Origin: Clostridia bacterium
GTDB taxonomy: Bacteria > Bacillota > Clostridia > Oscillospirales > CAG-382
Direction of reading: 5' to 3'
Assembly (NCBI GenBank): GCA_017396825.1
Contig: JAFQKR010000046.1
Location: forward strand, 1 to 56,608
DNA: 56,608 bases
Every line of letters starts with the position of its first letter. Position 1 is the first letter of the stretch. The translations under genes were made by a program, and so were the position numbers. Positions 45,201 through 51,919 of this stretch are shown in pieces. Under the pieces are notes generated by a model. The model searched no databases, was not told where the DNA came from, and saw only the letters and a list, made by a program, of their open reading frames with translations.

Positions 45201-46833
45201 TAGCGTAGGGACTGTTCTTAGCCTGATCAAGCTTGGTTACGTTTATAGTAGGCGCGGTAAGGTCAAGATAAAGCTGTTCGTCCGGTTTGCCCAAACGCGA
45301 AGCGTCAAGATTATGACCTGCGCCGTCACACGCGATATCGTAAGTGAGTGACAAGGGAACTATACGCTGTCCCTCATAACCGCTCATCATAGAGTAGCCT
45401 TTTTTAATAGTCATAGGACCAAACTCCATAACAGACTGAGGAATGCCGTAGGTAGTCTGAAGAGTGCTTATCTTATACATAGAAAGGACTACTTGTTTTC
45501 CGGCTTCGTCCTTTACGTTAAGGGCAAGCTTTATGCCTTCATACCTTGAAAGAGCTTCATCGGTAGTAACCTTGAAGTATACTTTTTCGCCTTCGTTGAT
45601 ATAAAGGTCTGAAAGATTGATATCATCGGGCCACTCGTCCTTATTGAAGGAGGCGGTTTTGTTCATTATCTTACCGGGCACGCTGAGAGACACACTGTTT
45701 ACAGTAGGAGTGGTGTTATCGAAGGTCTTTTTCATCGTGCGGGCTATATTGCCGAGGCTGAGAGGGTTTGCCGCTTTATCGCTCAAGAAGGTAGAGCGTG
45801 TAGCTACCTCAAAACTCTTAAAGTGCGAACAGCCGGGGGTAGATACCGCAGGATAATTCCCCCTCATCCATTCATAATTATAAATCAACTCTCGGTGCGA
45901 ATAATCTACTGAACCGTCTATGTTCTTAAGAGAAGATGGCGAAAGCTTAATAACGGTATAATCCTTTGTCGCCCAGTCGCCAAGAGGCGCCTCAAACGTC
46001 AAGACGTCATTGTTTACGTGCTTTATATAAGCGCGCAAAGATGTGGTGCCTGCACCCGTACGGGCGTTCTGAATAGTAACGTCAACATAAGTTCTATCCC
46101 ATTCATCTCTTGCAGTATCGCCAAAACTATATACCGCTTCGGATGCCTTTGCGGTAACTACAAGGTTCGTACCCGTCTGATCAACGTCAACGGTTGTTAT
46201 GTAAGGATAAGCGTTGTCTCTTACATAGCCGTAAATACCGTTAACCTTTGTCTTTTTGTTGCCGCCTATTTCTATAACCTGTTCGTTCATATCCTTAAAC
46301 TTCACGGCAAGCTCTTTTCTGCCCTTACCGCTTACGCTTTTACCGCCGATTTTAAGATAGCCATTCTTGTTGCTGAAATTACAGCTTATAACTATTTCCG
46401 CTTCGGGGTCTACGTTATATCCATCGTAAACGCCCCTGTTTTCAAACTTGATGTTCCAGTTTCCTCCGTTGCCGCTTTTAAGCGTAATCTCAGGAGAAAG
46501 GTTGGCGTTAACAAGCGGAACAACGTAAACACCGCTGGACCACGCACCTCCGTTATTCTCAAAGGAAACAAAGCTTACAGCAGGAGAGCCCGTAACGTAC
46601 TTAGGGTCCTTCCAACCGTTAGCCTGTCTGCCTTCATTATAGTAGTAGTCCTTCAAATTCTCTACCTGATTGATAACCTCGTTTTTCATAACGCCGTTTC
46701 CGCCGGCAGAGCCGTAAACTCTGTAAGAAAAGGGGTTACCGTCTGCAGAATTTGCAAGGGATACGGGTATAAGCGGTAAAAGCATAGCTACTACCAGAAT
46801 AATACCCAACAACTTGGTAATTCTTTTTCTCAT
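39289..46833 (-). CDS. Giant secreted surface protein with Ig-like domains
   Basis: A 2514-residue exported protein (signal peptide MRKRITKLLGIILVVAMLL, to about 30). It has beta-rich modules throughout; recognisable Ig-like units include VAPTVTLKDTVLSENGREV near 2230 and the DUF5011-like KAPVVELDKNIIVVKVG near 2390. Several aromatic-rich stretches alternate with acidic ones. Unlike most large exported proteins here, it has no dockerin, SLH or LPxTG at the C-terminus, which ends YYRIQIYVE. It follows the tetR-like gene by 34 bases with an AGGAGG site and precedes the 2289-residue protein by 25, so the three read as one operon. The two giants may act together; how this one is retained at the surface is unclear. 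Confidence 0.75.
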   Translation of the reverse strand: MRKRITKLLGIILVVAMLLPLIPVSLANSADGNPFSYRVYGSAGGNGVMKNEVINQVENLKDYYYNEGRQANGWKDPKYVTGSPAVSFVSFENNGGAWSSGVYVVPLVNANLSPEITLKSGNGGNWNIKFENRGVYDGYNVDPEAEIVISCNFSNKNGYLKIGGKSVSGKGRKELAVKFKDMNEQVIEIGGNKKTKVNGIYGYVRDNAYPYITTVDVDQTGTNLVVTAKASEAVYSFGDTARDEWDRTYVDVTIQNARTGAGTTSLRAYIKHVNNDVLTFEAPLGDWATKDYTVIKLSPSSLKNIDGSVDYSHRELIYNYEWMRGNYPAVSTPGCSHFKSFEVATRSTFLSDKAANPLSLGNIARTMKKTFDNTTPTVNSVSLSVPGKIMNKTASFNKDEWPDDINLSDLYINEGEKVYFKVTTDEALSRYEGIKLALNVKDEAGKQVVLSMYKISTLQTTYGIPQSVMEFGPMTIKKGYSMMSGYEGQRIVPLSLTYDIACDGAGHNLDASRLGKPDEQLYLDLTAPTINVTKLDQAKNSPYATFKLDVADLEAGLYGAPVVITLKGKSGKAFSFRYLISDSMAAPTDASAYTEQVQLSGDSTVQIPFKAQGQHEYTCYLHLMLEPGLEQIVDGVVASATTEDILGNAGQAGDCTIDYDYDNIKPSVSTTGIWANYYNIGSPSASVSVTASFEGTDHRNIPVVQYLWLVDDASVPTDASEWQTASGYAKLDSQLQRYKYSGSRTTSISDGADHIVYFWTRMQDEYGNWSNPVGSSIDVYLSKPSLTVEVLSDVNVPNYEHNVTVTAPAARESDGAVAYTRITMKVGDKTYFRVVKTGESINVFDFDGEWYSGTINSGYYQNISSVVDFTSVKQHYGSISLSFESAYVPLTPVSGEKVEVSDVTYASHSQTVNVLYSGVQAEGTKVHHVEFIDFRSSIGEWFGAAYRDEAIRMNLDMTGAMIRFEISNVLLPEWNLVNLDTERSYVVIEKIDGEYNFLEECVRYTGLAATNVQTITVPATKDDGTPFEGGAYRFRVGVYQKGSDYVEEFIPDGFIMVLDAINENLAGLWGYTITPSEDLTDDIRVFAEDENSIQSFGVSAGRLTQTERDREFATYTSGIKWFQLYVGSISNPQNYYGLEIGAVKGVRFWNAAANPSEEDLAGFEFVEPEYDIEVGDEKAQVFIGTYSDSDIVESVPQGAAGLDMDNIHLTAGMNTVCCQTISSAGVVSPISYFYVYVTNTNPTLEVSVDSYVPSIRKSEIEGQTNVDSITYRIDEAFSELGDFTLEVIQRNPLNDYTPVIVNGVEYTEKDDYGYIVVPLKVGDLVTLKMDSYSNTLDNATILFVARDKYGAITVVTPELGEIYRDGYYTNEKTSIHFGLYDDDPWKYSDIWTGITCNELVEDYNSSDADYKFGGEDIEGKFVTYVYGGDETRVLEILSITNEDLYVNKYNIESNDISLGKLDRYWDHYSTDSVWSTQDTYANGKNLDLLDWENAVIEISGDDIDGTVTLPYGASAPNGAGLVWFEYSKYSGLEIAFADPISETQYDSDHRLYRSYTIKVKDIGGNDHVFTSNYTNQYVHYTDGGASLVYGYDDPIYGVDLNLKVYLENGSNVIHTNMFKDGVYNGSFTDAYGNVWPISYEIIGTYYNAEISFSTVEPTMSPVTITIKSDVDVTITDYDESVVTIENNGTTEVTVTAKENTYFYIDTIGRYVDVENIFTPSYYVDWDLDDALVENGGEFAGPVTVTLIADEIYEYGEIFEGLDYELIDRYTGDAPTFTFYYGDAESYTFKAEDLAYVCGDEIAVFTEDVTVTLPVTIVETAPFVPGLDEEDYTPVDEDGPEVQLLAYTQQNGLFINNSLMLRVVNGDYTYLADHYGYTVYETAAPRAATNEFVTSLGWGSAYRFQLEAFDISNYKFIIKDGLYTETPDYNTESDVIEGVSLVGRQLTVTAPSSFTLFVVDENGFATAIPLDLANVGVAPVPGTVKVPVDGAVRIYLTEPACEDGQSVSDLTILGAGYEVKVDNDTESEYYGLSYITVTQNGVYNINYSYMYTFDTEKAPTKIEGAVSERVIEIRSDKIYLVGSVKWSANAAQNVTNNSVTATMQFSQPVREVQVPAEFVNSIEFRVNGTIVTVRYDGNCEALRIKVDAIGGTYTTVDLAAVSNIDKVAPTVTLKDTVLSENGREVTVTLQSDENILFAQNGNYGTDSNDGYIYTVTVKENGIYTYTFVDMAGNISTIDVLVEGIVNTPLKMEYSKDGVASVTDPLDISLNIGDKIFVRTNRDSKININGGEKIDAEANTWVELTVTEGMSGLWPIIRAEDAYGNVVLGQLGQVKLPDRKAPVVELDKNIIVVKVGTSASDVEALLRNNVIASDMDTNLTYSFEYDIDLNNRGSCQVTYKVSDSSGNFATVDGVLRVADANEPVVTVNGDIVVRDTIYVAEGDSIMLSVETLGEPYSVVYKSGLKSVGQMKIGATDLIRNATTADEILLPFEESGYYTVCIITQSRDYYRIQIYVE

Positions 46834-46867
46834 AAGATTTTCCTCCTAAAGTATATTAAAACATACG

Positions 46868-47563
46868 CTATCTTCTTATTAGTTCTAAAAAGGCACTTTC
46901 GTTAGCATCCTCAACGTATTTTTTAAAATCACCAAACATTTTGTGCCCGATTTTGTAGTAGTCCATGGCAAAAACCTTTTGAAGCTTTGTTTCCAATACA
47001 TCATCAGGTACATTGTATATGGTAAGGATCGCTTTCATTGCACCTTTTATACGGTACTCCAAAGGGGCCGAGCACTCAGTGGTCATAAGGGTTGCATATT
47101 CAATACCTGAAGTTAGCACCTCCGCCTCGGAAAAAAGTTCCTCCGTCCACCCTGAGCAATACTTGGCAAACACAGACTTTGCTCTTTCCATATCGTTCTT
47201 GCGGATTATATCAAGGGCCATGGGACTGGTATAAGAGGATAAGTAAAAATCTCTCGCTATAGGGTCATCCTCGCACATAACCGCCATCGCAGTAAGTTCA
47301 AGGCATATCGCCATTATGGGAGTATGTCCCTCATCAGTTTCCTTCTTCATCCTCTCCCACTGGAATTTACACAAAAGATCGACAAGCACTGCCAGCAAAT
47401 GCTCTTTTGTAGGATAATGAAATGTAAGATTACCCGTGCTCATACCAAGCTCACTGCAAATAGCCTTTGCTGAGGTTGCAGTATACCCATTTTCCAAAAA
47501 CATTTTGCTGGCAACCTGAATTATCTCCATTTTAGTAAGGGCGCTTTTGTTAATATGTGCCAT
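46868..47563 (-). CDS. TetR-family transcriptional regulator
   Basis: A 231-residue regulator. The N-terminal helix-turn-helix (ALTKMEIIQVASKMFLENGY, then TSAKAICSELGMSTGNLTFHYPTKEHLL) is typical of TetR. The C-terminal ligand-binding and dimerisation part shows no close match to a known subtype. Start ATG 47563 lies eight bases after AAGG; the GTG three codons earlier overlaps that site. A near-perfect 18-bp palindrome fills the promoter spacer and is probably its own operator. Because the two giant surface-protein genes follow directly on the same strand, the regulator likely controls them as well as itself. Confidence 0.88.
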   Translation of the reverse strand: MAHINKSALTKMEIIQVASKMFLENGYTATSAKAICSELGMSTGNLTFHYPTKEHLLAVLVDLLCKFQWERMKKETDEGHTPIMAICLELTAMAVMCEDDPIARDFYLSSYTSPMALDIIRKNDMERAKSVFAKYCSGWTEELFSEAEVLTSGIEYATLMTTECSAPLEYRIKGAMKAILTIYNVPDDVLETKLQKVFAMDYYKIGHKMFGDFKKYVEDANESAFLELIRR

Positions 47564-47622
47564 CTCTATCACCTTTCTAATATATACAAATCAAGAATAT
47601 AACCAAATTTACCATTTTTTCT

Positions 47623-47651
47623 ATTTTAGCATATATACTAAAGCGTGTCAA
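47623..47651 (-). promoter_or_regulatory. Promoter of the TetR/giant-protein operon with embedded palindrome
   Basis: On the minus strand TTGACA (47646-47651) and TAAAAT (47623-47628) are 17 bp apart, with TGC before the -10. TTTAGCATATATACTAAA (47625-47642) is an 18-bp palindrome with one mismatched pair, covering the spacer and part of the -10: a classic TetR autoregulatory operator position. Confidence 0.7.
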
Positions 47652-47699
47652 TGCTTTTTCAAAAAAATTCGCAGCATTCCTTACTTTTTTCTTTTAAAG

Positions 47700-47728
47700 T
47701 TGACATTGTAATTAATATATGATACTAT
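47700..47728 (+). promoter_or_regulatory. Promoter of the redoxin lipoprotein cluster
   Basis: TTGACA (47700-47705) and TACTAT (47723-47728) have a 17-bp spacer and a TGA extension. It lies back to back with the TetR promoter, but the TetR palindrome does not overlap it. Confidence 0.65.
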
Positions 47729-47801
47729 TTAATAGATAAGATGGGCTTATTGTGAGAAATTTGCCCGTAAAAGTATATTTTGCGTAGAAATGGAGTGCAA
47801 A

Positions 47802-50633
47802 ATGGATATGTTTAAAAAGTTTTTATGTATGATGCTTACTCTTTTGACGGTGCTTTCACTGCTTGCTTCCTGCGGCGGAAACGGCAGTAATGACGGCTCT
47901 GCTGACGCAAGCACGGAAAGCGACGACGTATCACAGGGCGAGGTTGGCTCTTTTGCAATCAGCCTTAAGACTGCAGGCGGTATGGCGCTTTCCGGCATTG
48001 ACGTTTACGTTTATGCCGACAGTACCCTTAAGGAGCTTGAACAGTTTGGCAAGACCGATGACAAGGGTAACGTAAGCTTTAACCTTGCAAAGGGCAAGGA
48101 ATACGTTTTCACCCTCTCCGGAGTTCCCAAGGGATACGACGTTAAGGATTACTATACCTTAAACGGTAACGGCGCAAGCGTTATTATTTCTTCCTCTGTT
48201 ATCAAGAACGAAAACGTTGCTGACGCCACCTTCAAAACCGGTGACATTATGTACGATTTCACTGTTACCGACACCAACGGCACCCCCTTTACCCTTTCCG
48301 AGGTGTTAAAAGAAAAGAAACTGGTAGTGCTTAATTTCTGGTACACCACCTGTTCTTGGTGTCTTACGGAATTCCCCATAATGGACGAGGTTTACAAGGA
48401 ATACAGTGACGACGTGGCCATAATCGCCTTGGACCCTCTTGATGGCGAAGACGCGGTTAAAAGCTTCGCAGCAGATATGTCCCTCTCTTTCCCCTTGGCA
48501 TCCTGTGCAGGCTCTTGGGCCAATTCCTTCGGAATCCAAGGCTATCCCACCTCCGTATTCATTGACCGTTACGGCGTTATCTGCCTTATAGAATCGGGTG
48601 CTATTACCAGCCGCAGACCCTTTATTAACGTGTTTGAGCACTTTACAGACGGTGAGTATCAGCAAAAGCTTTTGAACGGCGTCGGTGACCTTTTCACCAA
48701 CGTTAAGCCCGACAAAACCATGGATTCCTCCGAGGCTATAAGCGAAGCTATTAACGTGGGTGACATAAAGGTTACATACAGACCCGAAACCGAGGACGAA
48801 AATGCTGAGTACATCTGGCCCTTTGTTATCGGTGAAAAGGACGGGTACAAGTGTGTTTACTCTACAAACAAGGAAATTGAAAGCTCCTACTCCATAATGT
48901 ACGCCGACATAGAGCTTAAAGCAGGCGAAGCTATAGGTTTTGATTATTTTATATCTTCAGAAAGTCTTTGCGACATCCTTGTGGTTATAGTTAACGATGA
49001 GGACATATATCAGATATCCGGCGAAAAAACCGAATGGGCATCCTGTTATCCTTGGGTGGCTGAGGAAGACGGCACCTATGAGCTTGCACTTTGCTACCTT
49101 AAGGACGACGGCGACAACGTAGGCGAGGACACCGTATATATCAAGAATATGCGTGTGGTAAACAAGGAGGACATCGACGTTGCTTCCTATATTCCCAGAG
49201 AAGCAGCTGTCTCAAAGGACGGCTTTGAATACTCATACGTTAACATAGTTTTCAACGAAAAGGACGGTTATTATCACGTTGGCTCCGCCGACGGTCCCCT
49301 CCTTTTAGCAGACCTTATGGGTATTACACAATTTAACGAAGAAGAATCTGTTTTCACCCTTGCTCAAAACGGCGATGTCACAGAGAACGGTCACAACTAT
49401 TACGACGAAATAGTAAAATACTGTTCCTTCGCTTCCAACTCCTCTCTTAACGGTGTATGTACCGTTAACGAGGAACTTGCAGGGCTTTTGAAAAAGGTTG
49501 CGGAAATAGCAGGCTTTGAAGAAGACGAAAACGAATGGCTTAAGATATGCAAATACTTTGACGTGTTCGGCAAGGACGCCGCTCAGTTGGTTGACCCCAT
49601 TCAGGGACTTGCTCCCTTCTCTGCCCCTCCCGCATACTTGGGCGTAGGTCATAAGGATAATTATTTCTACTACGACAGAGCGATTATCCCCAGAGGTCTT
49701 CTTAAAGAATTTATCCCCCAGAGATCCGGGGCTTACCGTATAACCTCCCACAACGAGAGCCGCGACGGCGTTGATGCGTGGATATTTAACGAAAAGCAGG
49801 AGATTTTGCTTACCTACGAACACTGCGAAAGAATGTTCAGCGAGGACGGAGAAGTTTCCATGGTATACTATATGGAAGCGGGAGTTCCTTACTACATAAA
49901 TATCGCTTTCTGGGATATGTATCAGACCGGATATATATATTTCGACGTTGAATACATTGCGCCTTCCTATCAGTATTTCCGCACCGCATCTCCCGGTGTA
50001 TTCACCTTTGACGACGGTGAGTCGGGAGAAGAAATGAACTATACCATAAGCGGCGGCATTACTCCAATACTGAAAGACGATGGCTATTACTACGAAGATC
50101 TTGGCAAGGACACCAACGGCAATCAACTTTACGGCAGCCTGATTTATGCTGATTTCAGTGGCATAACATCAATATTCAGTTCCCCCATCGCCACCGGCAC
50201 TGTAACCGACAGCAACGGCAACCTTAAGGAAGTTCAGGGGCTTATCGACCTTGGCGGTTTTAACTTTACCGTTACGGAAAACGACGAATTTGTTCTGGCT
50301 TATCTTAAAAACCGCGACTTTGACGTTGAAGAAACCGACAAGTACCTCAAAGAATATTGGGGCGACACCTACGATGATTACGCAGAGATATATCAGCTTA
50401 AGGACGTATACGCCGGCAGATACCACGGCAAGGGCGAAGACCTTACCGAAAGAGCAAGGGCATACGTTTCAAAGATGATAACCGACCCATCTCATCCCGA
50501 AAGACAGGGCTGTGTTCCGGTTGACAAAGAACTTGCCGAACTTTTAAGCCAACTAATGGATAAGTACACGTTCGAAGGCGTTGACTATTCTTGGCTTAAG
50601 GTTTGCTACTATTATGATTATATAGGCGCATAG
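47802..50633 (+). CDS. Redoxin (TlpA-like) lipoprotein, 943 residues
   Basis: A lipoprotein: signal peptide with lipobox LLASC, a Ser/Asp-rich linker, a Cna-B-like beta-sandwich (FAISLKTAGGMALSGIDVYVY), then a thioredoxin-like TlpA/ResA domain (about 145-285) with CSWC as the redox pair in FWYTTCSWCLTEFP and the cis-Pro region GYPTSVF. The remaining ~650 residues are beta-rich domains related to those in the next two lipoproteins (HVGSADG, beside HLGSKDG). Start ATG 47802 follows GGAG by six bases. Extracytoplasmic TlpA proteins reduce or oxidise thiols in exported proteins or in haem maturation. No CcdA-like electron donor is visible nearby. Confidence 0.85.
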   Translation: MDMFKKFLCMMLTLLTVLSLLASCGGNGSNDGSADASTESDDVSQGEVGSFAISLKTAGGMALSGIDVYVYADSTLKELEQFGKTDDKGNVSFNLAKGKEYVFTLSGVPKGYDVKDYYTLNGNGASVIISSSVIKNENVADATFKTGDIMYDFTVTDTNGTPFTLSEVLKEKKLVVLNFWYTTCSWCLTEFPIMDEVYKEYSDDVAIIALDPLDGEDAVKSFAADMSLSFPLASCAGSWANSFGIQGYPTSVFIDRYGVICLIESGAITSRRPFINVFEHFTDGEYQQKLLNGVGDLFTNVKPDKTMDSSEAISEAINVGDIKVTYRPETEDENAEYIWPFVIGEKDGYKCVYSTNKEIESSYSIMYADIELKAGEAIGFDYFISSESLCDILVVIVNDEDIYQISGEKTEWASCYPWVAEEDGTYELALCYLKDDGDNVGEDTVYIKNMRVVNKEDIDVASYIPREAAVSKDGFEYSYVNIVFNEKDGYYHVGSADGPLLLADLMGITQFNEEESVFTLAQNGDVTENGHNYYDEIVKYCSFASNSSLNGVCTVNEELAGLLKKVAEIAGFEEDENEWLKICKYFDVFGKDAAQLVDPIQGLAPFSAPPAYLGVGHKDNYFYYDRAIIPRGLLKEFIPQRSGAYRITSHNESRDGVDAWIFNEKQEILLTYEHCERMFSEDGEVSMVYYMEAGVPYYINIAFWDMYQTGYIYFDVEYIAPSYQYFRTASPGVFTFDDGESGEEMNYTISGGITPILKDDGYYYEDLGKDTNGNQLYGSLIYADFSGITSIFSSPIATGTVTDSNGNLKEVQGLIDLGGFNFTVTENDEFVLAYLKNRDFDVEETDKYLKEYWGDTYDDYAEIYQLKDVYAGRYHGKGEDLTERARAYVSKMITDPSHPERQGCVPVDKELAELLSQLMDKYTFEGVDYSWLKVCYYYDYIGA

Positions 50634-50657
50634 TTTTTTAGAAAGGTTTGTGTTTAT

Positions 50658-51908
50658 ATGAAGAAAAAAATATTCAGATTAATGGCTTTACTCCTGTGCA
50701 TATGCACTCTTACCGCTTGCGGTGGAAACACCTCCTCTACCAACGCTTCTAAGGAAGAAGAAGGAGGTAACGCTGATTACTCTGTTACCGTTACAGACTG
50801 CTTTGGCACCCCCCTTACCTCGGGCGTTGTGGTTCTTTACATGAAGGACGGCAAGCAAGCGGCAATGCAGGTTGTGAATGACAAGGGTGTTGCGGTTAAA
50901 AGCCTTGAAAAAGGAGATTATACGGTGGAACTGAAATTTACCGACAGCAGCTTAGCTTACTCTTACGAAAAGATAACACTAAGCGCTGATAAAACCGCTG
51001 CAACCGTTGAGCTTCTTAACGAAACCGCAAAGGAAGGAAAAAAACTTTACACTCCTACGGGTGAATTTACCGCATACGACGTAAAAGAAGGCGGAACCTC
51101 GGTTTCCCTTAAAAAGGGTAGAAACTACTATCTTTTCACCCCGAAAATTGCAGGAACATACGAATTTACTACCTCTGACAACGATTACGCCGTAGGATAT
51201 TACGGTATCCCCAGTTACGTTCAGGCGCAAAGTGCCGCAGAAGTGGTGGATAACAGTTTCACCGTTTCCGTAAGCGACTCGATGATAGGTAAAGGCGATA
51301 CCGGCACTACCGTTATAGTAGTGGGCGTTGATACCGCCGAAGATGCTGCCTGCGTTTTGAAGATCAAGCGCATCGGCGACCCGGAATACAGCATCGCTGA
51401 CGAGCCTTGGACCATTTACAAGGCAAGTTACGCTCCGGAAAAGTTCACTCTGGAAAGCGGAGTTAACCTAAAAAACTTTGACCTTACAGCAAAAACCGAG
51501 GACTACGCTCTGGTTTACAATGACGAGGACGGCAGTTACCATCTTGGTAGTAAAGACGGCGCAAGAGTATACGTTTGGCTAGCGGAAGAACCTGCCTACA
51601 TGGCAAGTTTTAAGACTGTGCTTGAATCGGTTGGCATGAACAGATACTTTTTTGACGAGAATGGCAAGTTCGTGAAAAAGGAAAGTTACACCGACTGCCT
51701 GCTTAGTTACATCGAATGTGCCGACAGCAACAAAGGAGTTTACCCTCTCACCAAAGACCTTGAATACATTATAAAGCAATGCGGCGAGCAAAACGGTTGG
51801 TGGAAGACGGACAGCCACGGATTTATTTTCTATACCTCCGATGAACAACCCCTGCCCGACCTTAACACAGACATCGCGTGGCTGTTTATGTGTTGCTACG
51901 CCGAATAA
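50658..51908 (+). CDS. Lipoprotein related to the flanking redoxin lipoproteins but lacking the redoxin domain
   Basis: A 416-residue lipoprotein: lipobox LTAC, acidic linker, a Cna-B-like sandwich (YSVTVTDCFGTPLTSGVVVLYM), a ~130-residue beta domain (LKKGRNYYLFTPKIAGTYEFTTS), and a C-terminal domain with DYALVYNDEDGSYHLGSKDGARVYVWL. The last two domains are also found in the 1058-residue lipoprotein downstream, where a redoxin domain lies in front of them. It has an AGAAAGG site and sits 24 bases after the first lipoprotein gene. With no catalytic site visible it is probably a binding protein that shares a ligand with its neighbours. Confidence 0.75.
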   Translation: MKKKIFRLMALLLCICTLTACGGNTSSTNASKEEEGGNADYSVTVTDCFGTPLTSGVVVLYMKDGKQAAMQVVNDKGVAVKSLEKGDYTVELKFTDSSLAYSYEKITLSADKTAATVELLNETAKEGKKLYTPTGEFTAYDVKEGGTSVSLKKGRNYYLFTPKIAGTYEFTTSDNDYAVGYYGIPSYVQAQSAAEVVDNSFTVSVSDSMIGKGDTGTTVIVVGVDTAEDAACVLKIKRIGDPEYSIADEPWTIYKASYAPEKFTLESGVNLKNFDLTAKTEDYALVYNDEDGSYHLGSKDGARVYVWLAEEPAYMASFKTVLESVGMNRYFFDENGKFVKKESYTDCLLSYIECADSNKGVYPLTKDLEYIIKQCGEQNGWWKTDSHGFIFYTSDEQPLPDLNTDIAWLFMCCYAE

Positions 51909-51919
51909 CAGGTGACTAT

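Noticed and set aside
39031..46779. Several 250- to 430-codon reading frames on the plus strand
   Set aside because: They lie antisense to the 2514-residue protein gene, or across the junction of the two giant genes, and have no start signals.
47625..47728. TetR control of the rightward redoxin lipoprotein promoter
   Set aside because: The palindrome lies about 58 bp upstream of that -35 and no second copy overlaps it; control remains possible but is not supported.
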